From the NCBI GenBank assembly GCA_963735465.1, contig CAVTLA010000001.1, positions 1,922,001 through 1,986,000 of the forward strand: a stretch of 64,000 nt of DNA, given 5' to 3'. Shown one piece after another: positions 17,841 to 25,594 of this stretch (its first letter is position 1; each line of letters starts with the position of its first letter). This DNA is from DASZHJ01 sp963735465 (GTDB taxonomy: Bacteria > Pseudomonadota > Alphaproteobacteria > ATCC43930 > CGMCC-115725). Position numbers and translations under genes: made by a program. The notes below the pieces were generated by a model. The model was given only the letters and a program-made list of their open reading frames with translations, was not told the origin of the DNA and searched no databases.

Positions 17841-18989
17841 ATGGAAATAGGTGCCCCCACCCTCGCGGAGGCAGCGCCGGCCGCCCGACCGACCGGTGGA
17901 GGTGCGGGCGGTTTCGTTCCCGGAAGTGCGGACGGACTGATCCCACGCGTCATCGACTGGCTTCACCGCAATCTCTTCAGCTCGGTCGGCAATACGGCGC
18001 TGACGCTGATCGTCCTGGCGTTCTTGGCGCTGACGATTCCGCCCTTCGTCGAATGGGCGATTACGGGCGCGACCATCTCGGGAGCCAGCAAATCGGCCTG
18101 CACCGGCGACGGCGCCTGCTGGACTTTCATTCGGGTCAGGCTCCCGCTCTTCTTCTATGGCCGCTACCCTCCCGGCGAGATCTGGCGGGTCAACGTGGTC
18201 GCTCTGTTCCTCATTGCCTTCGCCACTCCCGTCCTGCGTGAGAAATCCAGACATCGCGGTCGCTGGCTGCTTCTGCTGCTCACCCTGTTTCCCGCAATTG
18301 CCGGCCTTCTGCTGGTGGGCGGCGTGCCCGGGCTTCCTTATGTCGACACCAACCTTTGGGGCGGGTTGATGCTCGACGTCGTGATCGCCTTCGTGGTGGT
18401 GGCGGGATCGCTGCTCCTCGGCATACTGCTGGCACTGGGCCGCCGCTCCCCGCTGCCGATCGTGCGGCTGCTTTCCGTCGGCTTCATCGAGTTCTGGCGC
18501 GGCGTGCCGCTGCTGACCGTCCTCTTCATGTCGGCGGTCATGGTACCGCTCTTTCTGCCCAACGGCTTCAGCATCGACCGGCTCATCCGCGCGCTAGTGG
18601 CCCTGACCCTCTTCAACGCCGCCTATATGGCCGAGACCGTGCGCGGCGGCCTGCAGGGCGTGGTGCTCGGCCAGGAAGAAGCCGCCTATGCTATCGGACT
18701 TCGCTGGTGGCAAGTGCAGGCCTTCGTCGTACTGCCTCAGGCGCTCCGTAACGTCGTGCCCGGCATCGTCAACAACATCGTCGATCTCTTCAAGGACACG
18801 ACGCTCGTCACCATCATCGGGCTCTCAGATCTTCTCGGCGTGGTGAACCAGGCCCTCAAGGATCCGGCATGGCTGGGCCTCGCCACGGAGGGTTATGTCT
18901 TTGCCATGCTGGTGTTTTTCGTCTGCTGCTTCGCGATGTCGATGTACTCCCGGCGTGTCGAGCGTCGCCTCGCCCGCCACCGAACCTGA
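17841..18989 (+). CDS. aapM: General L-amino-acid ABC transporter permease AapM
   Basis: Second membrane subunit of the amino-acid importer, 382 residues. It has a soluble N-terminus of about 50 residues, several TM segments and the EAA-loop motif GVVLGQEEAAYAIGLRWWQ followed by VLPQALRNVVPGIVNN. The SVGFIEFWRGVPLLTVLFM segment is typical of AapM/BztC. The gene closes the operon: only 45 nt follow before a convergent DUF2336 gene, so no room exists for the expected AapP ATPase, which must be elsewhere or supplied by another system. Confidence 0.92.
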   Translation: MEIGAPTLAEAAPAARPTGGGAGGFVPGSADGLIPRVIDWLHRNLFSSVGNTALTLIVLAFLALTIPPFVEWAITGATISGASKSACTGDGACWTFIRVRLPLFFYGRYPPGEIWRVNVVALFLIAFATPVLREKSRHRGRWLLLLLTLFPAIAGLLLVGGVPGLPYVDTNLWGGLMLDVVIAFVVVAGSLLLGILLALGRRSPLPIVRLLSVGFIEFWRGVPLLTVLFMSAVMVPLFLPNGFSIDRLIRALVALTLFNAAYMAETVRGGLQGVVLGQEEAAYAIGLRWWQVQAFVVLPQALRNVVPGIVNNIVDLFKDTTLVTIIGLSDLLGVVNQALKDPAWLGLATEGYVFAMLVFFVCCFAMSMYSRRVERRLARHRT

Positions 18990-19034
18990 GGGCGTGAGGC
19001 GCGGCAAACGGAAAGCGGCCGGCGCCCCGATGGA

Positions 19035-20231
19035 TCAGATACGAGCTGAGCGCTCGGAGCGGCCGAGAATTCCGTGCGAGATCTGGCTCAGGAGATATTC
19101 GAGGCTGTCGGGACAGGCCTCGTCATATTCCCTGATCACGCCGTCGATGATCAGCCGCACACAGCCGACGTCCCAACTCGTCCGCCCCGAGCGCTTGACC
19201 TCGGCGATGACGTCGAGAGCCGCGCGAAACGCTCGGAACAGCTCCGGCGGCAGCTGCGCTTTCTCGTAGAGAGCCTTGAAGCCGATCGGACCGCGGTCGC
19301 CGATCAGCACGATGGCGTTTCCCACGGGCACGCCGGCGCGAACGGCGATTCCCGCCTCGAAGAAACGCGTGTCCCCCAGGCAGAGCGCGCGCATCAGCAG
19401 CGTGGGCGTCAATCTCCCATTGCCGTGAAGCCGATGCACCATGGCCTCCGGATCGAATCCGCGCGGCATGGAGGCGACATCGCGCATGAACGCGCGCTCG
19501 CCCGCTTGGCCGACAAGCTCGTCCGCGAGCTCGCTGGGAAGCGCGTGCTTCTCGACCAAGCGGTTGCGGAGCACCAGGGAAACCGACTGGATGAGCCGCT
19601 CGATTACCGTCATCGGCAGCAGTGGTCGCTCGACCATCAGGCCCTGCACGGTCTGGTCACCGCCGAAATGCTCGACGATGTCGTGATAGGCGGGCTCCGA
19701 CACCACCGCTTCGAGATTCGCCAGCAGGGCGGTGACGACATCGCCGCTGCGGGTCGCGACCAGGGCGTCGGATACCCGCTCGCTTACCGCCTCCCGCTTC
19801 GCGATCGCCACCTGCTTGCGGGCGTTGCCCAGGCCGATGATCGCAACGAGATCCGCATCGGACAGCACGGGAGAGTATTCGATGAACGGCAGCGCCACGG
19901 CATCGACATCCTCCGAGATGTCCCGGGCGATCGACGGCGGCAGGACCGCGCAGTTCTTGACGTGGACGGCGAGCGCGTGACGCACCTCCTGCTCCACGTC
20001 CTTCGTCAGCGTCTCCAGGATCGCCAGGGCAGCGTTGCGCTCGCCCGGCGCCAGCTTCGTCGATGTGAGGAGAGTGCCGACATGGGTGGCGGCGGAGGTT
20101 CGCGCCTCCACCGACGGCGCAACGCGCATCTGATCGCGAATCTCTATGAGCGCGGCCGACGCCTGCCGATCCCTGGGTGCTTTCGCCTTCGGAGCGCGCC
20201 GCCCCGACGCATGGCCGTTGCGCTTGCTCAA
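19035..20231 (-). CDS. DUF2336 domain protein
   Basis: A 398-residue soluble, mostly helical protein resembling the alphaproteobacterial DUF2336 family. The N-terminus is basic and Ala-rich (SKRNGHASGRRAPKAKAPRD). Recurrent helix pairs such as LSDADLVAIIGLGNARKQVAIAKR and VSDALVATRSGDVVTALLANL look like HEAT/ARM-type repeats. The C-terminal third (LTPTLLMRALCLGDTRFFEAGIAVRAGVP) is a recognisable family block. No enzymatic motif or membrane segment is seen. It is the last gene of a minus-strand operon after a TAXI binding protein (12-nt gap) and a Sel1-repeat protein. Function unknown. Confidence 0.78.
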   Translation of the reverse strand: MSKRNGHASGRRAPKAKAPRDRQASAALIEIRDQMRVAPSVEARTSAATHVGTLLTSTKLAPGERNAALAILETLTKDVEQEVRHALAVHVKNCAVLPPSIARDISEDVDAVALPFIEYSPVLSDADLVAIIGLGNARKQVAIAKREAVSERVSDALVATRSGDVVTALLANLEAVVSEPAYHDIVEHFGGDQTVQGLMVERPLLPMTVIERLIQSVSLVLRNRLVEKHALPSELADELVGQAGERAFMRDVASMPRGFDPEAMVHRLHGNGRLTPTLLMRALCLGDTRFFEAGIAVRAGVPVGNAIVLIGDRGPIGFKALYEKAQLPPELFRAFRAALDVIAEVKRSGRTSWDVGCVRLIIDGVIREYDEACPDSLEYLLSQISHGILGRSERSARI

Positions 20232-20243
20232 TAGTGGCCGAGC

Positions 20244-21353
20244 CTACCTCGTCTGTGTCTGCCAGCGCTTGAACTGGTCGAAGAGCTCCTGCTTCTGCTG
20301 CGCGGTCATCGGCTGACCGCTCACGCGGGCGCGCTCCTCCAGGAACTTCACGAAGATGTCGCGCATCTGCTGATCGCTTAACGTCGACGGCGCCGAGACG
20401 TTCCGCTTGAGCCAGGCGTCCGCCGCCGGAAACCGCCGCCAGCCCGGCAAATCGCCCGCCAGATTAACCTCGCGCCATTTCGGGTGATGCGGCGCCTCCT
20501 GCAGTTTCGCGAACTGAGTGAAGAATGTCTCGATGAAACTACCGACGTTGCGATAGCGCTCGGAGTCCGGCACCAGGTTGGTGACCATCATCACCGTTCC
20601 CACCGCGACGGTATCCACGGTCTCGCCGGAGGGGATGAGGCCGGCATAGTCGTCCGACGTGAGGCGAGTCGGCACGTACGCGGATATGATGCGGGAATTC
20701 AGGGGTATGGCGAGAAAATGCAGTCCCTCCCGCACGCGGGAGCCGCTGAACAGCGCAAGCGGCTTGGCGCCGACATAGGCCATCGCCGAAATCTCGCCCG
20801 CGGCGAGCTTCTCCAGGGCGAGACGGTGAGCGAAGCTCGCGGTCTCGATACCGATCCCAAGAAACTCGAATATGCGCGTACCGGTCACCTGGGTGCCGCC
20901 GCCCTGGGGACCAAGGTTCACTTTCTTGCCGGCGAGATCGTTGATGCTTTTGATGTCGGCGCCGGCGAGAAGATGGAACTCCTCGTTATAGAGCTTCGCG
21001 ATGTAGGTGAGGCTGTCGACGCTGGGAGGCACACGCTGCGCCCGGGCATAGTCGAGGACGTCGGTCTGCACGATCGCGATATCCATGCCGCGAAGCGACT
21101 TCAGGTCGACCAGATTCTGCAGCGATCCCTTGCCGACGACCGGCACCACGCGCCGTGTCGACCCGTCGTCGATGATGTCGGCAAGATCCTGGGCGATCCG
21201 GATAGACATCGCGTCGGAGTCATCGATCATCAGCTCGACGGCACCGCGGTTCGCGCGGTCGACGGCGACCTGGGCGTCGGCGGACGGCGGATGCCCGAGG
21301 GTCGCGAGCACCGCAACGCCGACCGCGAGCATCCCGCGAATGCCGTCCTTCAT
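20244..21353 (-). CDS. TAXI-family TRAP-type solute-binding protein, orphan
   Basis: Periplasmic binding protein of the TRAP-associated extracytoplasmic immunogenic (TAXI) family. Beginning at the ATG at 21353 gives a clean signal peptide (MKDGIRGMLAVGVAVLATLG, cleavage near ADAQ). An ATG at 21380 with GGGAG only 3 nt upstream is a possible alternative. Family blocks include VDSLTYIAKLYNEEFHLLA, INDLAGKKVNLGPQGGGTQVTG and ISAMAYVGAKPLALF. No fused DctQM-type permease lies nearby, so transport partners are missing. It sits 79 nt after a Sel1-repeat protein and 12 nt before DUF2336. It may deliver ligand to a remote permease or act as a sensor; both are guesses. Confidence 0.85.
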   Translation of the reverse strand: MKDGIRGMLAVGVAVLATLGHPPSADAQVAVDRANRGAVELMIDDSDAMSIRIAQDLADIIDDGSTRRVVPVVGKGSLQNLVDLKSLRGMDIAIVQTDVLDYARAQRVPPSVDSLTYIAKLYNEEFHLLAGADIKSINDLAGKKVNLGPQGGGTQVTGTRIFEFLGIGIETASFAHRLALEKLAAGEISAMAYVGAKPLALFSGSRVREGLHFLAIPLNSRIISAYVPTRLTSDDYAGLIPSGETVDTVAVGTVMMVTNLVPDSERYRNVGSFIETFFTQFAKLQEAPHHPKWREVNLAGDLPGWRRFPAADAWLKRNVSAPSTLSDQQMRDIFVKFLEERARVSGQPMTAQQKQELFDQFKRWQTQTR

Positions 21354-21432
21354 CGCGGTGCGCCGAACAGGGATGAGCATGAGCTCCCGGTACCGAGGCA
21401 TTTCCGGAGTCTAGCGATGTCTGCCACGTGCG

Positions 21433-22350
21433 TCATCCCGGGAATGCGAATTGCAATGCCTTCAGCCGCTGTTGCGCCTCTGTGTCGCCTGCCGCCACGG
21501 CCTTGCGGTACCACGAAGTTGCCCGCGCCGGATCCCCCTGAATGCCTCTGACGCCCGCCGATACGAGGTAGAGCGGATCGAACGTCTTCCCGACGCCGGT
21601 AGCCGCCGCGCCGCTGCCTCCCGCCGCCGCTCTCTCGTAGAAGAGGCGCGCGCCGACAATATCGCCGGTCTTCAGCAGCTGCGCGCCACGCTCGATAAGC
21701 ATCGCGATCTCCTCCGGCGACGCCGTGAGAGCGACGGACGGCGCGGGCGGCGACGGTGTCGGCGCCACCGCGGGGCCGGCACCGGCTGTCGCCGCGCCGC
21801 CCGCGGGCACTTCTCGGCCCGGCTCCGGCGCCAGAGCCACTTGCGGTGCGACCGGCGCACTGTCGAGGGGCGGCAGCGGCGTCACGGCCACGGGGTCCGA
21901 CGTTGTTCGCGGCCTGGCTGGCTCCTCGTCCTCCCCCGGCGCCGCCGCGGGCTCCACTTGCTGCAGCAGGACAGCGGCGCCACCTGTCGCCCCGTCCGCG
22001 CCGTCACGCATCGCGGTCGGCGTCGGTTTCTCGGCGGGACCCGTCGGACCGGAGCTGACCCCATAGAACAACAGGGCGGAGCCCGCGACGAAGGCGATCA
22101 TGACGAAGCAGGCGATCTCGATGAGGATCACGACTCGGCTCGACGGCGACGCGCTCGGCGCTTCCGGCGCGGGCTCGGCGCCCAGCATCGTGGTGAGCGG
22201 AGATTCCTCCATCAGCGGGCGGAAGCCCTCACGCGGCGAGCGGCTCGCATACATGCCCTTGCCGGCGATCAGGCCCATGCCCTTGACCCCGGCATCATCG
22301 AAGGATTTGCCACGCTTGGAGAGGAAGCTGATCCGCCGTCCTATGCCCAT
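21433..22350 (-). CDS. Membrane-anchored Sel1-like repeat protein
   Basis: A 305-residue protein. It has a cytoplasmic N-terminus of about 70 residues, one TM helix (about 73-97, VVILIEIACFVMIAFVAGSA), a Pro/Ala-rich low-complexity linker (about 100-210) and a C-terminal Sel1/TPR-like domain (about 215-305: GDIVGARLFYERAA, GDPARATSWYRKAVAAGD, EAQQRLKALQ). Topology predicts a periplasmic repeat domain. The C-terminal domain is closely paralogous to that of the divergent lipoprotein at 22801-23577. It leads a probable operon with the TAXI and DUF2336 genes. Sel1 domains usually scaffold protein complexes; a specific role is unknown. Confidence 0.78.
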   Translation of the reverse strand: MGIGRRISFLSKRGKSFDDAGVKGMGLIAGKGMYASRSPREGFRPLMEESPLTTMLGAEPAPEAPSASPSSRVVILIEIACFVMIAFVAGSALLFYGVSSGPTGPAEKPTPTAMRDGADGATGGAAVLLQQVEPAAAPGEDEEPARPRTTSDPVAVTPLPPLDSAPVAPQVALAPEPGREVPAGGAATAGAGPAVAPTPSPPAPSVALTASPEEIAMLIERGAQLLKTGDIVGARLFYERAAAGGSGAAATGVGKTFDPLYLVSAGVRGIQGDPARATSWYRKAVAAGDTEAQQRLKALQFAFPG

Positions 22351-22800
22351 CTGTCTTGCCTGACCGGCCGCCTCATCGGCGTCCCGTCATCGAGTGCCCG
22401 CGTCGGTACTCCGATCGATGCGACGGCGCGCTTGCCTGAATTTCGCTCGGGAGGTCGGAACTGCGGCGCGCCTCGCACACCAGTCGCACATGGAAGCGGC
22501 AATGCCGCGAAACCACCTCACCGAGTCGCCATTCCAGTCGATCACCGGAAACCGCTGCCCGGCATATTGTACGCGGCGCAGTCGAGTGATGGAAAGAATT
22601 GCTTCGTACCGGAACGAGTCGGAGCGCGGTCCGCCTGGATAAATCGGCACAGCGTTGCCGTAAAGCCGCAACTGGCGCGGCCGCGGCCATTCTATCCGTC
22701 GAGTCGCGTCCGCCCTACACCGGCATGTGCACCTGTGGCAGACTTCGAGCGGCATGCGGCGCGGCGATGCGCCGTGAGCAGCTGTTCCCACTGGCCAACG
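22351..22800. other. 450-nt spacer between divergent Sel1 paralogues
   Basis: Separates the minus-strand Sel1 membrane protein from the plus-strand Sel1 lipoprotein. Short open frames exist on both strands, including one of 186 codons on minus at 22387-22947. None has a convincing ribosome site or a recognisable protein, and the longest overlaps the lipoprotein start. It presumably carries two outward promoters; I cannot place them with confidence. Confidence 0.5.
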
Positions 22801-23577
22801 ATGATGCTTCGACAGCGATCGATAACCGCGCCGTCCGATGCCGATCCCGCGCGGCGCGTTCTGCGGGCCGCTTGCGTGGCGTTTGTGCTGACGCCTATCG
22901 CCGCCTGCTCGTCGACACCGGACTGGACTGACGCGATCGACTGGCACCGCAAGGCCAACGCGGACACGGTCGCGCAGGCGCCAGCGCAGGCCGCCGCGTC
23001 CGCGGACTCGGCATCTCCTTCGATCGCCGCGCCGGCGTGGCTGCCGGGACTGGCGCCGGCAGCCGGCGGCGGGAGTGCCCGCGACGGTGCTGGCTATCGC
23101 GACGATGCTGTCGCGGAGTCAGATGAGGCGGATCAGGGAGTTTGGGCGCCCGCGCCGTCCCGCGCCCCCCGTGGCGGCGACGCCAGAACGACGCCGTCGC
23201 CACCCGTCACCGTCGCCTCGGCACCGTCGAGCGGCGGTGCCGCATCACGGGGTTCGGCAACGAGCCGGGCCGCTGACGCGGTGCCCGCCTCGCCCGTCGA
23301 TGCCGACGCCTTCGTCAAGCGTGGGGATGAGCTGCTGGGAACCGGCGACATCACCGGCGCCCGTCTCTGCTATGAGCGAGCGGTCGCCGCCGGGATCGCG
23401 GCGGCGGCAACCAGCGTCGGCAAGACCTATGATCCCCTCTATCTCGCCACGGCCCGCGTGCAGGGGCTGCACGGCGACGCTGCCCAGGCCGCGGCCTGGT
23501 ACCGCAAGGGAATCACCGCCGGCGATCCCGAGGCGCTACTGCGTTTGAGCGCGCTGTCCCAGTCGTCGCTGCGCTAG
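22801..23577 (+). CDS. Sel1-like repeat lipoprotein
   Basis: A 258-residue predicted lipoprotein. The chosen ATG (22801, with a second ATG immediately after) gives a basic start (MMLRQRS), a hydrophobic stretch and the lipobox PIAAC followed by SSTPDW. The frame stays open further upstream, but that sequence is Arg-rich and does not look like protein. An Ala/Ser/Pro-rich linker (about residues 50-170) leads to a C-terminal repeat domain (GDITGARLCYERAVAAG, GDAAQAAAWYRKGITAGDPEALLRL). This is a near-paralogue of the C-terminal domain of the divergent gene at 21433-22350. Likely periplasm-facing scaffold; function unknown. Confidence 0.72.
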   Translation: MMLRQRSITAPSDADPARRVLRAACVAFVLTPIAACSSTPDWTDAIDWHRKANADTVAQAPAQAAASADSASPSIAAPAWLPGLAPAAGGGSARDGAGYRDDAVAESDEADQGVWAPAPSRAPRGGDARTTPSPPVTVASAPSSGGAASRGSATSRAADAVPASPVDADAFVKRGDELLGTGDITGARLCYERAVAAGIAAAATSVGKTYDPLYLATARVQGLHGDAAQAAAWYRKGITAGDPEALLRLSALSQSSLR

Positions 23578-23602
23578 TCCCGCTGACCCGCGCCGGCATC
23601 GC

Positions 23603-23860
23603 TCACGGTCCGCCGGAGATCACCACCCAGGCCTTGCGCGCCATCGCCGGCGACGGCCGATCGAGGGCCACGCGCGCCGCTTCCCAGGCGGCGACTTCAT
23701 CAGCACGCGCGGCCAGAGGCGCCGACGCCTCGACCGCCGCGTTCGTCGGCCCGCGCTCGAACCAGAGGCGCGCCGCCCGCGACCCCGGGCGCGGCACCAC
23801 CAGCCGCTCGGGATCCACGAGAAAGGCCACTCCATGCGCCCCCTTGATCTCGATCAACAT
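23603..23860 (-). CDS. Small hypothetical protein, 85 aa
   Basis: The ATG at 23860 is chosen because GGAGG sits 6 nt upstream (minus strand). The protein begins MLIEIKGAHGVAFLVDPERL and ends in WVVISGGP. It is soluble and beta-like at the N-terminus, with an Ala/Arg-rich helical middle. No family is recognised. It is convergent with the Sel1 lipoprotein gene, 25 nt away. Codon pattern is consistent with a real high-GC gene, but the short length keeps confidence moderate. Confidence 0.5.
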   Translation of the reverse strand: MLIEIKGAHGVAFLVDPERLVVPRPGSRAARLWFERGPTNAAVEASAPLAARADEVAAWEAARVALDRPSPAMARKAWVVISGGP

Positions 23861-24152
23861 ACTCGCCTCCGTGGAGTTCGACATGGCCACAGAATATTGC
23901 GGCTGCACGCGGTGCCGATGTGGCGGGGATCACAGGTCGGGACGCGGGGGAGCGCGATGCCACAGGCTGGCGCGTCTGCCGTTTTTGTCGGCACGGAGGT
24001 CACGGTCGAGGCAGGAATTCGGCCGGAATGGCGTGGCCGTACGCGCGCGCCGGCTTGCCAGCGAGTTCCCGCCCGGGCAAGCTGAAGGTGCTTGAAATCG
24101 GCACCGAATGAGCGGCCCCACCGTCCGTCTAATCCGTCTAAGGAGTGACAGC

Positions 24153-24731
24153 ATGTTGGACAACGTAAACCCGGTCGTCAGCTATATCCGGATGGAAGAC
24201 GGGACCGAGGCGGACTACCTCCTCCTGCGCGAGCTGGCGGAGCCCTTCCGCAAGGGCACGGCGGACCGCGTGCTGCGCGCCCTCGAGCCGTTGCACAACA
24301 GCTATCCCGGCGACCAGGTGGATCGCTACGAGCATTCGCTGCAGACGGCGACGCGTGCGTTCCGCGACGGCGCCGACGACGAGACCGTGGTGGCGGCGCT
24401 GCTGCACGACATCGGCGATGTCCTCGCGCCGGACAATCACGCCGACTATGCGGCCTCGGTGCTGAAGCCCTATGTCAGCCAGGGCACGACCTGGATGATC
24501 CTTCAGCACGGCGTCTTCCAGGGCTATTACTACTTCCACCACTACGGGAAGGACCGCAACGAGCGCGAGAAATTCCGCGGTCATCCCATGTTCGAGCGCA
24601 CGGTGGAGTTCTGCGCCAAGTGGGACCAGATGGCGTTCGACCCGCACTACGACACGATGCCGCTCGAAGCTTTCAAGCCCGCCGTGCATCGCATCTTCGA
24701 CCGCGAGCCCTGGACCGCGTCGAAGGAGTAG
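24153..24731 (+). CDS. HD-domain protein, PhnZ/MIOX-like
   Basis: A 192-residue HD-domain protein. The start at 24153 follows TAAGGAGTG, a strong ribosome site; an earlier in-frame ATG at 24108 lacks one. Metal ligands visible are the first His in YEHSLQTATRAF, the HD pair in VAALLHDIGD and further His residues in DNHADY, LQHGVFQGYY and FHHYGKDRNE, ending with KWDQMAFDP. This layout resembles the diiron HD oxygenases (PhnZ, which cleaves the C-P bond of hydroxylated aminoethylphosphonate) rather than nucleotide phosphohydrolases. No PhnY hydroxylase or other phosphonate gene is nearby, so the substrate is open. Confidence 0.72.
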   Translation: MLDNVNPVVSYIRMEDGTEADYLLLRELAEPFRKGTADRVLRALEPLHNSYPGDQVDRYEHSLQTATRAFRDGADDETVVAALLHDIGDVLAPDNHADYAASVLKPYVSQGTTWMILQHGVFQGYYYFHHYGKDRNEREKFRGHPMFERTVEFCAKWDQMAFDPHYDTMPLEAFKPAVHRIFDREPWTASKE

Positions 24732-24867
24732 CTGCCAGATCCCGCGTAAAAGCGATTGCGGAATCGATAATTTGAATTGCGCCGGCGGTGTGCGATGCCG
24801 CCGACGTGATTAATTCAGCGCGGCGGCACGAGCCGCGCAACGGTTGAATTTAACCCTCCGCAGCCAC

Positions 24868-24899
24868 CGCGAGACCGCGCAATCGGGCGCGGCCTCGCG
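24868..24899 (-). terminator. Hairpin downstream of tRNA-Ser, possible terminator
   Basis: Inverted repeat CGCGAG-A-CCGCGC / loop AATCGG / GCGCGG-C-CTCGCG, a 12-bp stem with one mismatch. It starts 18 nt past the tRNA CCA end on the minus strand. No U-tract follows, so intrinsic termination is only probable. Confidence 0.4.
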
Positions 24900-24916
24900 A
24901 AGCGCTGAGGTCGGGT

Positions 24917-25010
24917 TGGCGGAGGGAGGGGGATTCGAACCCCCGATAGGGCTTTAGGGCCCTATAACGGTTTAGCAAACCGCCGCCTTCAGCCACTCGG
25001 CCACCCCTCC
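24917..25010 (-). tRNA. tRNA-Ser (anticodon GCU)
   Basis: Read on the minus strand, the gene begins GGAGGGGTGGCCGAGTGG, the class II tRNA start. The anticodon loop TTGCTAA has GCT at 24974-24976. A long variable arm (TTATAGGGCCC...CCTAT) follows, then a T arm with GGGGGTTCGAATCCCCC. The acceptor strand TCCCTCC pairs with GGAGGGG (one G-U), the discriminator is G, and CCA is encoded (24917-24919). The long variable arm is diagnostic for serine. Confidence 0.97.
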
Positions 25011-25353
25011 ACCGGTGAGCGGAAAATACACGGCGTATGCCAGAGTCGTTCTATAGAGCGGGGCATCCCAAGTCAACGCGGCACCGTCCGGACGCCAGCG
25101 ATACGCTGGAAGCATCGGAGTTCGCTGGCACTCATCGCCGTCGTTGACGATCCCGAAACCATGTTTCGCCGCGATTGGCGCGGCGATCTCGCGCGTGAAT
25201 CTTGATCTGCATCAACCATACCGATGCAGCCTCACTCCGAATCGGGTGCGCGCGATCTGATTCACCCTTAACCCCTTCAGCGCATTTTAACGAAAGGAGC
25301 CAAAAACTGACATCACAGGGACAGAATGGTTCCGGTGCATAGCGGAGGCAGAA
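25011..25353. other. Intergenic stretch between tRNA-Ser and a small ORF
   Basis: About 340 nt with no convincing gene. It holds the candidate tRNA promoter near its left end. Its right part (about 25250-25350) is locally AT-richer, with TTAACGAAAGGAGCC upstream of the 70-aa gene, and probably contains that gene's promoter. Nothing else is seen. Confidence 0.5.
25050..25076 (-). promoter_or_regulatory. Candidate sigma-70-type promoter of tRNA-Ser
   Basis: On the minus strand TTGACT (25071-25076) is followed after 15 nt by TATAGA (25050-25055), or after 17 nt by TAGAAC. The tRNA 5' end lies 40 nt downstream. The -35 match is good; the spacing is ambiguous. Confidence 0.5.
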
Positions 25354-25566
25354 ATGAGCTTGTCAAAGCGTTCGGTGGAAATGCTGTTGGATCTGGTGGA
25401 GATCAAAATCAGCTTCATGGATGTGTCGGATCGCGAGGACGCCCGCGACCTGCAGGTGCTGGAGCGGGCTCGCGAGGAGCTGCGGTCTCTCACCGGTGGT
25501 GCGCAGCACAGCGTCGTGCCCGCGAACATCGTCCGCCGCGTTCCCCGTCAGCGCGTCGCCGCCTAA
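25354..25566 (+). CDS. Small acidic-N-terminal protein, 70 aa
   Basis: Preceded by GGAGG 7 nt before ATG. The protein MSLSKRSVEMLLDLVEIKIS... has an amphipathic helical first half with many Glu/Asp and a basic C-terminal tail ending VRRVPRQRVAA. The pattern (SKRSVEMLLDLVEIKIS) resembles small conserved proteins of unknown function in Rhodospirillales, as I recall them; I cannot confirm this here. It is convergent with the glutathione transferase gene, 28 nt away. Function unknown. Confidence 0.65.
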   Translation: MSLSKRSVEMLLDLVEIKISFMDVSDREDARDLQVLERAREELRSLTGGAQHSVVPANIVRRVPRQRVAA

Positions 25567-25594
25567 CTCCGGCGGCGGGCGAGCGGCTCGGCGA

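Noticed and set aside
21451..22800. Upstream extension of the Sel1 lipoprotein frame (450 codons)
   Set aside because: It runs antisense through the divergent Sel1 gene. The translation is Arg-rich non-protein and would bury the lipobox signal.
22387..22947. Minus-strand 186-codon frame between the Sel1 genes
   Set aside because: Overlaps the start of the lipoprotein gene, lacks a ribosome site and a domain; patches look protein-like but not enough.
23883..24095. Short plus-strand frame starting MATEYCGCTRCRCGG
   Set aside because: The Cys-rich start is eye-catching, but the rest is Arg-rich, no ribosome site precedes it, and it overlaps the upstream region of the 85-aa gene on the other strand.
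24917..25010. tRNA-Ser as an integration site for an island
   Set aside because: No integrase, direct repeat of the tRNA 3' end or mobile genes are seen on either side.
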